64,000 nucleotides of DNA from Romanomermis culicivorax (Eukaryota > Nematoda > Enoplea > Mermithida > Mermithidae). The notes beneath the pieces were generated by a model. That model was not told the DNA's origin. It saw only the letters and a program-made list of their open reading frames with translations, and made no database searches. Positions 35,901 through 49,263 of the stretch are shown one piece after another. The stretch covers positions 1-64,000 of the forward strand of contig CAWUHX010000122.1 of NCBI GenBank assembly GCA_963922205.1, in the 5' to 3' direction. How positions within the stretch are numbered: the stretch's first letter is position 1; the number at the start of each line of letters is the position of its first letter. A program made the position numbers and the translations under genes.

Positions 35901-37133
35901 TATCCACTTTGAACTGATCCCATAAAGCAGAAATTTTCATTTGTCAAACGAGTTAGTAGCCAGTGGTCGACTTTCCTCGATCATTTTCTCGTTGATTTTT
36001 GCATGGAGAACACGTTTGAAAAATACTTTGCTATTTCTTGCTATACCGAACGTCACATGGCACTGAAAACTGACACTTCAACAAAATTTTGATTAAAAAA
36101 TTCCGCTGTTGAAGCTTTGGGCAGAGTTTCAAGTATCTCCAAAAAGTAGGCTATAACATAGAATAATAGTAGACAAATGACTTGGGCTATAAGCTTGAAG
36201 TGAATGTTTGAATCAGAGCCAATAGAATTCATCAGATCTACTGCACCTTGAATAAAGCATAGTACTTGAGCTGCACTGTTCCCAAACTGTATATTACATT
36301 TACATTCACTAACATTGATCTGCCAATCAGACAGTGAACAATACGATCTTCGATTTTTTGTCAATTCACAACACACATCGATATTGAAATTTCTCTTTTT
36401 TTATGAAAGTTATGTATTATGAATCAATTGTAGAACAGTCTGACCCCGATCAAAATGTGTGTTTTCAAAATTACGCATTGCCCATCACTGTATCAGATAA
36501 GTCGAGGGAAGTTGCATCGGTATTTTGCATTTTTTAACATAAGAATATAAAGAATCAAAAGTCTGAGTTGAAAAATGATGGAATTTCTTGAGCATGACTC
36601 TCCGTCAATGTCTTTTGCTCGACGCATGCCGAAAATTAATCAAATTTTGATATCATAAATTGAGCAATAGTCGGAAAAGTGGAACCCCTTACCATGGTAC
36701 AATAAACCAAAAATAGAGTCTTCCTAAACTGAATCATTCCTCACCTATTCTAATGAATCGTCAGCCCGAGGTTCGTACATGTTTTTTTTTGGTGCTGTGT
36801 TCTTGGTGGTAATCCCATTTCTTCTTTTACTGTATGTTCCCAAATAGGGGAATTTGTGTACAAAAACCTTATCAAGAAAGGCTTGAGAATGTTTTTTCGG
36901 GTGATGTACCCGGCTGGAAAATATTGATCCCCTTTTTGTAGAGAAAATACATATGGCTATACTCTGGATCATTGCTTGAATCATCTCTGATTTAGCTACA
37001 AACGCATTTTCACTAGATTATATTCTTATTTAATTGAAACATATAATTCTTGAGGATATTCTTTTGTAATTCATTATTCGTCGCAGTGGACGATTTGCAA
37101 GAACGAGGGTATTAATTTGCATACGAAATACGG
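32955..37133. other. No gene recognised; possible exon near 33280-33388
   Basis: AT-rich intergenic DNA. A frame at about 33280-33388 (downstream of an AATTACAG acceptor-like site) reads FKFSDSSDADKFVYKIERIV and could be an exon, but no family or partner exon is recognised. A frame at 35389-35703 lacks coding character. No repeats with clear target duplications were seen. Confidence 0.4.
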
Positions 37134-40100
37134 ATGATGCTTGGACTTTTGGATTGTGCTCCAATTTTATGTCTACTGGTGCTCGTCGGTAAGTTTTTGG
37201 TCACGTGATCATCGAGAGCTTGATGGTGTGACCTGTATGAGCAGGGTAATTTAGGAATCACGTTTGGAAGCTTAATCCTCATTCCTTGTCACAGTAAGTG
37301 ATCGAAGTATTTTGGGTGAAAAAAGAAGGAATTCTCGAAAGGAAACTATATTTTGTGAAATCGGCATAATTTGTGGACAAAAATGGTTTTCATGGGAAAA
37401 AGTATGGCAGCGTCGATGATCAAAGGAGTGGGTACCTGAATTTGTCGAGTCGACATAACAACTATGTGGCTTGACAGCTTGCCCAGAAAATGTTTGATTT
37501 CACCCAAATATTGGATTTTCAGCACGAGCAGGAATTTTCTTGGTCGAAAACGAAGTAAAATGGAAATCAATCGATGCTGAAATATATTCAATAACATGAT
37601 TTAAGAAGACCTATAGCCATTACTGACAAAATTAAAGTTGGGTAAACTTTGGTCGAAATTCAGTTGATCTTTGCATGCTGGGGATCTATGACGTCAGCTA
37701 ATTTTTTGGATCGATAAACCTATAGTACCGTTCAAGCCTTGTCTAAATTTTTCTAAAAAATGATAGTTTACGGACCCTTGTTTTTGGTATTTGAAATTCC
37801 TCTGCAGATCAACGACCTGAAAGCTTAAATTTATAAAAAGCGTTCATTGTGACTCATGGCAATGCTATGCAGAAGGTTCTTGCAAATTTTTTCATCTGTG
37901 AAACGTCAAGCAATACGTTTTTGATTAACAAAATTTTCATCATTGTTCAGTTATTACTGTGTCTTTTTGTGATGCCCTCTAATGTTCAGAAATACTTGAT
38001 TAAGCTGCTTTTCGAAGCCGTTGATTTAAAAATTTTTCTCATTTGACAAAATATAAAAAAGGAGAAAACAATGTTCGATGGCATGACAGTACTAAGTGAA
38101 AACTCCTCGTCGCGTCATATTCTGTTGATTCCATTTTTTTGGAATATTCAGTGTTTGAATTTTTGTATGACTGTGATTTTTGACTTACGAACTTCCATGA
38201 CGATAACAGGAAATCATTACCATAAAACCATACCCAATCGGTCTATTTTAGGATCGAATAACCAGTTTCTCAGATTCAAACACAAAAAAAACCGTGGCGA
38301 TATAATCCATCACGATTTTATTGGTCCGTAATTATAGATAATCGAGCAAATGAGTCCATTTTTAGCGTGGTAACTATTGTTGAAGAAATTAAGTTTATCT
38401 GAAAATTTCGGGTCTTGTGATAAGTGGTGTAATGAATTTATATGTATATATTTCCGAGTGAGTATTCATTTGATCTAAAACGTGTTTTTCTATCATATAA
38501 TTGATACATAAAAAAAAATAAAATTCGAAATAAAATGGGATATGACTACGCAGAGTAGAAGCTAATAATACGGAAGCATGTTGATAAATTTCTGCAATTC
38601 CCAGAGAATTCACGGTTTAGCGAAAATTATCAAAATAACTTCATAATTTTTCAGATCAGAAGCTATTCGAACCTGAAAGACCGAAGATCTGTAGCTCTTG
38701 GAAAATGGAATATGCGAATGTTCCAAAAAATCATGACTTCCTGAATCAGTAGGGTTGTGTGAATCATTTTAATAGCATGCCACTACCATTTTTGGCAATA
38801 TTCCGAATCTTCGGACGACAATGTCTCATTTTTGGCTTCTTTCCTCATATCCCAGAATAATTGAGTTTTAATAAAAGACCGACAAGAAAAACACTTCCTG
38901 TATGTAGTGCGCCTCACTCATTTGTACGTAATTGCCGACCATATTAGGCACTTTTGATTATTAGCTTTTATGTTAATTAGTAGCTTTAGCAAAGCGTTAA
39001 CAAAAGCATTCACAGTATGCTATCGGGGAAAAGCTGAATTCAGGACGCGGCGGCACACTTTCCATCTCATATGGCGTCCGTCGCTCTAGTCTTCTTCTAG
39101 AAATGTAACCTCCCAGCCGCCCCGCATGGCCTGTTTTGCATAATTCACGGAAGAGATCTTGGTTTCTCGCGGTTCAGTAAACTGCGAAAGCACTATCTGC
39201 TGCGGCCTTGGAAGCTTATTTCGATTCTAAAAGATATAGATTCATCTCTTGGTTCTATAACAGGAAATAATTAAAGCAGATTACAGATCTAAAATTATGA
39301 GAAAAGTGGTAATCTCGTTAATATCGAGTTATTACATGATGCTGAGCAAAATTGAAAATTAATGGGTTCTTTTGGCGATTTTTTGATTCGAGTTGTTTCA
39401 TTTTTGTTTTCCTGTCTTGCTATTATACTTGGACTGCAAGCAAAATCTAAGGTTAGGCAAAGTTTGACCACTCATAACTCCGTCAAAAATGACGACATAC
39501 CGTTTTAAGTCATATTTTTGAATAGATTTCAAGAAGAGCTATCGACTGATACCCAAATTTTTGCAATATTTAGCAACAAAATTTCCGGTCGCCATGAAAA
39601 TCTGGGTAAGGTCAAATACGTTCTGAGCGAGGTCAAATCCCTCTAATTCCCATCGCCGACGTATACCCATTGCGCATTATGTTTTTTTCTGCTGTCGTTC
39701 TTCACGTTTTCGTTCTTAAAAATTTTTCATCCATTTTCACGTTTCTACTAACTTCCATTGGACTTCGATTTGGTTTTTTGTGTTTTCATAGGTTTTTTGT
39801 TCCGTTGTTGTTTCCACTTCCTCACTCCCTTCCTCCCTCATTGTTCTACAACTCACCGCCTATACCCTTTCTTTTTATTTCCAATGTTTTAGGCTTCATT
39901 TTACTGTTTTCTCTGTCTTTGCAACCTTCATCAATGTGGTGAATGTTTGAATTTTCAGTGATTGTTTCCTGTGTATTTTTTGTCTGTTTCCTCGATTTCT
40001 AATTTCTTTCCTATCGCTTTTTATGTGTGCCGCTTTTTAAGTTAATTTTTTTTGTTATTTTTTGTCTTTTCTGCCCTGTTACTCCTCTTGAAAAGTCGCA

Positions 40101-43100
40101 TTCATTTTTATTTTTATGTATATTGTTTGCTCTCATGTACTTTCTGTTCAGCTTATGGTGTTTTTCGTCTTTTTATCTAGTCTTCGTCATAATCTTCCTT
40201 AGTTCCATTCTTGTCACTTTTTTACTTATTTGCCTTTTTTATTTTTTCCTCAATTTTTCTTTGTTCTGTTCTGCAAACATTTTTTTTCAGTTTTTCGTTG
40301 TTCATTTTCTTTCAAGTATTTTCTGGCAACAAAGAAATGAAATTGAATGTAAAAACCAGTCAAAAGATGAATACAACTGAAAAAACCCTTAAATGAAAGA
40401 ATGAAGCAGAAAAATGAATGTAAATTTAAAAAGGAAAACAAGACTGGAGTATTGGAACAGAAATTTAGTAAGAGAAAATAGACAAAAGTGAGACAAAAGC
40501 AGGAAATCATAAAGTGAAATAAAATAAAAATTAACAAAAAAAAAAATAAGAGCCGTTAACAACATTGGGCTTGATCAGCCAGTGTCTTTCGAACACAGTC
40601 AAGATCATTCTTCAATAAATTAATAAACAACACAATATCGCCGATAGAATAAAGCAATGCATCGACATCAGCAACGCGTTCGAAATATGCAAATTAATCT
40701 AAACTGCCAGAAATGATTTTTGGAATTTATAGTTTATAAAACTTTCTCTAAAATTATGTTTGCATGATTTTTTGGTGGAATTTAAAGTTTGGAATTAAAC
40801 GATACACATCAATTGAAACTCTACATTGAGATTACTCGACTCAAAGTATTCCAAGCTGAATTTAAAAAAAGTTCTATTAACGATATTTCTAGTAGAAGTA
40901 TGTATTAAATATTGTAAAAAACAAATAACAATACATTTGGCGTCAGCAAGATGTTCGAAATATGAAGATCGACCCAGAATGTCACCCAAAAATTTTATGA
41001 CATCAGGACTTTTTTGACGTCAGAACACTTTTAAAATAAGAATGGTATGATTTTTTGAGATTTTTTCTGTTTTTTATAACATGCTTTTTAATTGAAAAAA
41101 TGGAAAAAGTACTCCTGTCGTTAATATTGGTACCACTGAACTTACAGCATTCTAAATTTGAGCACAGTTCGAAGAGTTCACATTTATTAGCTTCAATGCG
41201 TCTTTTCCTTCAGGCGCCAACGAACATATCTCTAACCATTTGGAACACGACGAGTTGGTCATCAATAGAAAATACGCAACCAACGAAACGCACAAAGAAA
41301 CGAAACGCGAAGGCGACGATATGGTCCTGTTTTGCGAATATACGGTGGCCGGCGGATCGGCCACGGCCAATCGGTTGCCAGAATCGTTCGAATGGCGCCA
41401 CAACGGAGTAGTCATAAGAGCAACGTCGCCCAGTTCCAGGTTGGGATAATTTTTGGGTTGGTAGGAAAGTTCAAACTTGGATGGCAAGAAGCCAAATAAG
41501 GAGTCACGAAAATTGTGAACACATTTGACGTAGAAGGTGGTGTAGGTAATCCTATGCCTTCAACTACCTTACACTATGTTATAACACAGGGATCTCAAGA
41601 ATGCTGGTATATGGTGATGAGCCTAAGTCTAAATTTTCAAAATAAATCAAGTTCACTTAATGTGATATAACAACAGAGCAACATTAATTTGGGTTTAGAT
41701 TTGGGCCTAGGCATAGACCTGAGCCTGCTTGATCTCGTAAGAAGGTTTCTGAATTCCTTAATAAAAATAAAATCAAAAGAGTGCGTGACAAAATCTGTTT
41801 CTGGCTACATAATCGTTTTATTCTTAAAAGCAGCAAGTTGGGACAATCAATAAATCTTGTTGAGACCTCTCCAAAAACATGCTCAACATTTTTCTATCTT
41901 CGGATGAGTTTTGGTAAATTTTGTTTGACTTCCCAAAAATTTAATCGCTGCCGAATCTTGGATTATAGAACTGTAGCTTGAACTGATTTCGAAATTTCAA
42001 TCACAATCTCTAGAATTCACTGCAGTTCATTCATTTTCGAATGAGCTAAGGAATTCAAAGAAATCCGTGGACAGGTGACGGCCATAGTTCTTCATTTTTC
42101 CAAGTTTTAGTTCTAACTACAGTCAATCTGAGGAAAAAGTTGTTCAATATTTGTATGAGCATCTTTTTTATTCCCAAAGATCATTTTAAAAATTGACCAT
42201 AAAAGTTTAAAATCGGGCCAGGTAGCTTCTAGGAGTTTGAGTTTCACTTTATGAAAATGTCAAATTACGAATTCGGAAGGATTATTGAGGGTGGTTAACA
42301 ACCTTTTGCTAGGGTGTTAGCGCTATGATTACTGAAACTGAGATAAGGTCAGATAGATGATTTAAAATGGAACTTATCCATATCAAATTTATCAGTGATG
42401 CCTACGCTCCGTCCCGGAAAAATAAACTTTGACAGGACTAATGGTGGTAAGAAAACAATAAATCGCCCCAAAGACCGATTCCGTAATTTTTCTGCTTCAC
42501 ACATTTTAACCTGGATTTTTATCGGTCTGTCGGTGTCGACAAGTTCTTTACTTTTCTCTGATCATTGAGACATGATCCTGGTACTTTCGGCCACATTTGA
42601 ATTAACAGAATTTTTGAACCAAAGACTGTTTGTAGGAATTCTTATTTTTTCACTAATCGATGCATTTTAGCATGGAAATTTTCTATCTTACACTATAGTC
42701 TGTTTTTTTCAAATGCTTGTAACGCAAAAATGCTGAAAGTAAGTACGCATGCAGAATTTCGTGTCAGGACGTTATCGTCGTTGACTGTATGTTAGGAATC
42801 GATCAACCGGCGGCTGTAAACTATGACTAAATTCTCAACTCAACTCGATAACTCTTTTAAAAATACTTTCCGTCCGACGCGAGAAATGTCCAAAAAAATC
42901 TTGCACGACTAAAAAAAATATTCTCTGCTCTGCGCAGAAAAAGCTAAGCAAATGGCCAGCGCTGTGACGCGATGCGCTGGATTTTGAGATTTCAAGTTTC
43001 CAAAGCACACCAATTGTATCACATCTTGATTCCCAATTTTTTTTCGTTAAATGAGAACCATGTGCGAAAATGTTTTCTAATTTCCAACTTTTTTCCTATC

Positions 43101-46100
43101 AAATAGCCTTCAATTCCATCAATAACTTCAATTGCCGCGGTTTTTATTGTAGTACAGTATAGTGTGCGCACTCGCGGTAATTGAACAAGCAATGCATGCT
43201 TCATTTCGTCTTTTTCCGGTTACAAGCATTTAAAAAAAACGGACTATAATTGAAAGTGTCGTCATGAAACGATTTCTGCCCCTGATATCTATTGAAGCCA
43301 TATTTTACTGAAATTGACCTTTAAAAGTTGCCTAAAATAGGTGAAACTTGAGAAAGTCATGAACATTGGCACTGTGTATAAGCCTTTTTATTATCACCAT
43401 TTCGAATCTGATTTTTTAGTTAGTATAATTGAGATCATTAAATTCAGCTTTGAATCTACTATCTGTTGATATATTGGGTCTGATCTTCAACTCTATAATT
43501 ATTTCGCTGTCTCCAAGCAAAAGGTTATCAACCACCTGATACTGATCAAAGAGAAATTTTCGGACCTGCTGACACGAACAGCATTTTTCACATAGATTCC
43601 ATAGTGTAATTATGTAATTATGTATATATCTTTTGCGATTCCAAGCGTATACAAATTAAATTTATTGCCAATACCATATTTCAAGTGCAAAAAAATTGTC
43701 ACTCCAGCATTAACTTCACGAGTGAAGTCTTTTGGGACCACTTAACGTCATGAAACTTAGTTTTCCCCGAGGAAGAAGAATTGCAAAACACGTACGAAAT
43801 TTGATCGAATATCAGCGAACGTATGGGAACGGAAACAACTTGATCAGCTGCAAATCTTCGGAGTGTGCATGTTGATTTTGTATGATATTGTGACATCTTG
43901 TTGAAGCGATATTCGTGCCAGTTATTTTCAGTGACAACTGTGAATCACAAGTGTAGTCTGACAAAAATTTTAGTTATTATTCCTGTATCACGTGAAAGTT
44001 TTATCCTGCTATAGTAAAATTAAGTTTCGTACAGAAAACGGCAATATAAAGCGAATAGTCTTCCAGTCAAAAGAATAGGATTCGGAAGTAATTTAAAATT
44101 TCAAATTTTTAGATTTTATACATTGGAAAAATCCAAGCACAACGGCCGCACTTTGAGCTTGATCATGCGAAATTTGCATAGCAGTATCGATTCAGGTCTC
44201 TACGAGTGTTCCATCGCGTACGACGACGTATCTTTTAAGCGAAGTTTACAGGTTACAGTTATAAGTAAGCTCGAAACACACTACATTAAAACTCGAAAGC
44301 AGTGCCTGTAGAATCTGGACTCAATGTCGGATTCGACTGTTAAAAGACGGACCGGAATCTGCCGGATGCAACAATGTTTGGAGTAAAATTGGGAAAATCC
44401 GCATCTCTGCTCCCAAGCCTAAGGCTAAGCCTAACGAAGGAGAATTTTCAAATGTCTGAATCAAACGGGTTATAACGCATTAACTGAGTTATATTCTGAT
44501 CATTTTTCCTATAGAGCTTCTTTACACCAAAATTTGCATAAATGTGCTCAGCAATTGAAAGTATGCTAACTCAGGAATTATAACAGATATTATGCACAAG
44601 CGGAAAATCACCACCGATAAAGCTCAATGATATAAGAAAAGCTGCTCATAGGAAAACGCAATATATCACATCATTTTCGATTTGTGAGCTCGTGAATTTC
44701 ATGAAAGTTCAGAATTTTATATCTAATAGGCTATTGGAGATGAACGTCGTTTCCACGCAACATTATTGTGGTATTTACAATTTTCTGCTTAATACATGTC
44801 TCAGTATCTATTAAGATTTCCCCGTTTCTGACATCGGGTATAGGCGAACTTACTCTGTAGACTACATTTATGCAAATCTTAGTTTAAATGTGACCTATGA
44901 CCAAAAAAGATTAGCGTAACATCACTAGCGTGCTGATAACATATCAATATTTAGAATTAGCACCTAAAGACCTCCCTCAAAAGATTAAGTCAAGATCCGT
45001 ATCTAGATTCTACTTCAAGAATTGTTGTATCCGGCTGCTTAGATCCGGATCCGGATTTTTTTATGGGCTCTTTCCAAACTCATCAATCCAATCAGCTGAC
45101 TTCTACTTTAGAAAAAGCTTACTGGGAAGATACAAAAGAAGTTGTTTCCGGCCCCATATCTCAACCTTTGGAGATCAACTGCGTAGCCCGCGGTCAACCG
45201 CCGCCGGACGTCACCATACAAGTTTTAGACGGGTTACAAGCCGACAGTAAGAACAATCTACCTACAGTAAACCAGTTTTCCCGTATCGTATCTGAAAACT
45301 TCTGTAGGAGATTACGTCATGATCGACAAACAAAAGATACAAATCCAAGAATTGAAGATGGATCATAGAGGCTTGAAAATTCAGTGTATTGCCACACAAA
45401 CATCGGACGACATGGACGACAACCAGATGACTGTCAAATGGATTACTGTAGACGTGACTTGTGAATGGGATTAACAAAAAAACAGTTTTGTCTTTTTTTT
45501 AAATTCCTAAATTTTTAGATCCACCCGTTTTGGATTCTAAGCAACAAACAATTTTTGGTATCAAGGGCGAAAGCTTGACATTGCCTTGCGTGGTTAAACA
45601 TAGCAATCCGAAAGTGTCGAAATTCGAATTTTCGGAAATTTCACAAGGAATTTTTACGGACATTTTCAGTGGCTATGGAAACTACAGCGTAGTCGTGGAT
45701 GAAGGTGCAGAAGCCGCTTACCTGCAGGTACATACGCTAAAATTCTAGAAAAACAGACCTGTAGTTTTAGAATTCTTGCCTTTCGATGTATTGCTGATGT
45801 TGTATTCGCGGAAAGAGAGTGTAACGTCAGAAAAGCATGAAAAAATTTTTTCGCAGTTTTTTCGCAATACGCAATTTCCACCTGGTGGAAAACTTTATAC
45901 TGTAGAAAAATTGTATTTCCTCATGAGAATGGGATAGGCCAAAACCATTGAAAAACATCATGCGTATTCACTGATTTAGACAGAACTGCGTCGATACCGG
46001 AGTGCTACTCGAGAAATTTTGACCACTTAACCAAGTTATTGAAAGAAATTCTCAGGCTGTTTTTTTACCGTTCCTTAACGACATTTTTTGTCATTGATTA

Positions 46101-48579
46101 CAGTAACAAGCGTACAAGTTTTGCCCGTATTGAAGTTATTTTCAAGGGTTGATCCCCGCATCTATCATTTTAAAATGAATGAAGTATAATAAAAATCAAT
46201 TCAAGATATTATGGCAGGGTCTAATTTTTACGTGATTCAGATGATTCATTACTAGATCTTCCTGATGTCAGAATCACATCTGCAGAAAACAAATGTTCTT
46301 TATACAAATTCTATGCTCAGATTTTACAAGGTAGATGCTAGGAAAGCTGAAAAAATCTTGAACTAAGATTTTTTAAATTTTCGGATACTGCTGGAACTGT
46401 TACATGCAAAAAGATAAATTTTGTAGAGAATTTGTATTGGAGCGAAACTGAAAGGTTGTAAACTTTCCATTATTTTCTAAAAAGAAACTTTTCAGTGAAT
46501 ATCAGTGCTGTAGTCCATTTTTTCTAAATAAGTATTGACAACGATGTTGATGCAAATGAAAGCGTGCATCGTTGGTCGATATAGTACTTTTTTTCTAAAA
46601 TTACAAATGCAGCCATCTCATGGAAGAAGGAAAAAACTGTATGTAATTGATGGAAAAAATTTATTTTTCATGAACGGCAAACCGAACAACTGAAAATTTA
46701 TTTTTATAAGTGCTCAAATGGTCAAAACTTCTGGATTAGCAGTCAGAATGTCAATGCAGTTCCGCTCAAAATCAGAAATGAATCAGAATGATGTTTTTTC
46801 TAAAATTTTGTCTCCTCGACACGTGAAAATAGCGGGTCATATTGAACATACTGTTTTAGTTGTCGCAGCATCTAATTCAAATAAATGGGCTATGAGTTGT
46901 GAAAGATTCCAATGTCTGCTGCGCAATGAAGTTGCTATTTTTCGCTCATTTGAATCCTACATTTTGTTCATTTTTCATCCCCGAAGTTCATTTGTAATTG
47001 AATTCACTATTGCATTTTTGCCCCTGCTTATCTTGCCTATCTTCACAAATTTCATAGCTACAGTAAACAACAGCACAGATTTCCTGATTTGCTCAAAATC
47101 TACACTTGCCCGCCACATAGATATAAAATAATATTCTTATCTTCTCATTCGAACTTTCTTTCTTTGAGATTCCATCTTTGGAAGAACGACATTTTGACAT
47201 CGCTTTCGAATGCAAAGCAACGTCGAACGAATTGTCTAGCTCGAAAAAATTTTCCATCAAAAAGAGACGTAAGAGTTTTTGTGCGGTTCTGAAAAGTTGG
47301 GAGACTGGTCAGTAGCAAACTCCGACCGGCCAAAAAACAGCGGAAAATTTTACTGTTCGACGAGATCTATTGATCGGTATCCAATTTTTTGTGATTAAGA
47401 TTCAAAATGGGGCTTTTGGAGCAGGGTCTCTCGAGTCGATTTCGATTATTCTTATTGATTTTCAGTGGCCATTCCAAAATCAAACAAAATCATTCTTCCA
47501 GATCCGCCGGCGTTACCATTCCCGAGTCCGTCCGAATCGACCGACGATAGAGCGATCGTTTGGAAGTTGCAGGACGGATCGGAAGAAACGGAAAGCCTAT
47601 CGCCGGTCACAAAATTCAAAATACGTTATTTGAAAAGCGATCAGATCGCCAACGGAACCGAGTCTTCGTCACTAGACGGCGCCCCGGAATGGGAAGAACA
47701 GGCTTACGAAACCGAATTCGACAAAAGTAGGACAATTAAAAATACTGTGATACTGCGGTCAGACGCCAATAAGGTTTTCTAGGAATCATCTATGGTGATT
47801 TTTGTGAAATTTCTAGCACATTTCGCTGATGCCAGGTAACATTTTTCTGAATCTTGAGCAATCAAGCTATATTGATTGAACTTTCTTGCATCAAAGAATA
47901 ATATCAACCATTGGAAGATTCTGCATTCAAATAAAGTGATCTGACGGCGATAACGCTTTCAATGTTCACTACTCAAGTGAACATCCTATTCCGAAGTTTA
48001 AGAATAATGTAGATCGGATGTGAACTTGCAGAATTTTATAAGTTCAACGTACTTGTTGAAGGAATTTTCCAAGAAACTCTCATAAATCGCAAGGTGACAT
48101 GGAAGCAGATGATTCGACCCTGAAAACTTCTATTTGCAATATCCAATCACCATGTTACAGCAAGAAAAAATCTCTAAATTGTGGATCTGAAATTAAAAAA
48201 TTTCAAATTCAACGGTATGCGAGTAATATCGATTCTAACAAAACGTACAATATAGCAATCTGATTATGAAAAAATAACAAGTGGAACAGCAAGGGGATGT
48301 TCAAGGTTTCAAATTTTGTTGTTCTCAAACGAATTATTTACAAATTTTCCAGGAAATACGGATCTCTACTCGATAAATAATCTTCAAAAGTCGGCGACTT
48401 ACTATTTTCGGTTTCAAGCGGTGAACAAAGCCGGTAACAGCGATTGGAGTCCCGTCTTTCGGATGGCGACCAAATCGGTCGAAAACCTGACGCCTAACGC
48501 CGCCCGAAATTCGGCGAAGTTTTCTATTTTTCTTAGTTTTTCGTTATTCATTCGAATGCTTACCATTATTCGGCGCTGA
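37134..48579 (+). CDS. Secreted/membrane-tethered cell-surface protein with three Ig domains and one FN3 domain, nine exons
   Basis: Exons: 37134-37188, 41214-41439, 44113-44264, 45043-45246, 45308-45460, 45519-45727, 47169-47268, 47466-47726 and 48353-48579. Every junction is in phase, giving about 528 residues. Residues 1-19 form a signal peptide (MMLGLLDCAPILCLLVLVG). Ig1 is about 30-144 (Cys in LFCEY and DSGLYECS), Ig2 about 165-262 (INCVARG, IQCIAT), Ig3 about 265-366 (LPCVVKH, FECKATS) and FN3 about 375-500 (TYYFRFQAVNKAGNSDW). The hydrophobic C-terminal tail (about 507-526) suggests a GPI signal, though it has an internal Arg and ends RR. The layout recalls GPI-anchored neuronal IgCAMs such as nematode RIG-3 or short NCAM forms; orthology is not shown. 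The exon 7 acceptor is the unusual TTTGAG. AATAAA lies at 48700. Adhesion or neural wiring is inferred from the family. Confidence 0.85.
39670..40560. repeat. Strand-asymmetric block: polypyrimidine then polypurine
   Basis: 39670-40320 is T/C-rich on the plus strand and 40325-40545 is A/G-rich, giving long spurious frames of Phe/Leu/Ser or Lys/Glu. It lies in intron 1 of the Ig/FN3 gene. Similar blocks occur inside the elements at 61090-61300, 62060-62610 and 63360-63660. No terminal repeats were recognised here. Confidence 0.55.
42696..43246. mobile_element. Tc1/mariner-like MITE in the Ig/FN3 gene
   Basis: The ends are TAGTCTGTTTTTTTCAAATG and its inverted counterpart, which reads AAGCATTTAAAAAAAACGGA then CTA at the right. 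Both extend through CTTGTAAC. Flanked by TA on each side (42694-42695 and 43247-43248). About 551 bp, non-coding, in intron 2. Confidence 0.75.
44415..44435. repeat. Diverged telomere-type repeat
   Basis: AAGCCTAAGGCTAAGCCTAAC in intron 3 of the Ig/FN3 gene. Related words (GCCTAAGTCTAAA and GGGCCTAGGCATAGACC) lie near 41623 and 41704. Confidence 0.55.
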
Positions 48580-49259
48580 AAATTTTTTCCCACTGTATCT
48601 TTGCCATATAAAGCTTGCATACATTTTTTTGTTTATACTTATATTTGCATTTACTGTTGCATGATATCAGTTCGTTTTCGTGCTGTGAGTTGACCCATAA
48701 ATAAAAACTTTTAAAGAGATGCTCATTAGCTAAGGAAATCTGAAACTGAGAACAGAAACACAAGAGAAATGAACTCTGATACAGTGCTAGGCTTTCGAAT
48801 CGTTCCAAGACCTCAATTTGCCCATGTATTTGAAACTCACATGATTCACAAGGTTCGATATTACGTTTGTGTCATTTTTAGGCACAAAAAACGACAGACG
48901 GGAAAATTTTGTAATTAAAGCTGCAATTTCAAACAAATTCAGTGATCTGAAGCGCAGTTTAACGAACTATCAAAATAGAAAATGAAAAAAATGAAGTCAT
49001 CCTACAAGCTTTTAAAAGGTTTACTTCGATGGTACAAGAAAGTGCTACATTTGACTCTTGAAAAACACGATCCTTCAAGGAAAATTGACGACCAGCATGC
49101 ATAATTGGAATTTGAATTTTTTGAATCAAACATCAGAACATACTGACAATTACTGCAATTTTTAAGGCATGTAACATGCGATATTGCTGTATCGACTGTT
49201 CATTACGTCTTTAGAGTTATTAACCGAATGCTTGGCCCGAGGTCGCACAAAGGAACAAT
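48580..49259. other. 3' flank of the Ig/FN3 gene, no further gene
   Basis: Includes the 3' untranslated region with AATAAA at 48700-48705, then AT-rich DNA up to the element B insertion site. Confidence 0.6.
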
Positions 49260-49263
49260 GACT

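Noticed and set aside
39670..40380. Hydrophobic frames of 90-117 codons
   Set aside because: Composition artefact of a T/C-rich block inside an intron.
41055..41411. Candidate alternative first exon with signal-like MEKVLLSLILVPL
   Set aside because: It runs through the exon 2 acceptor in the wrong frame and no donor restores phase; the 37134 exon fits exactly.
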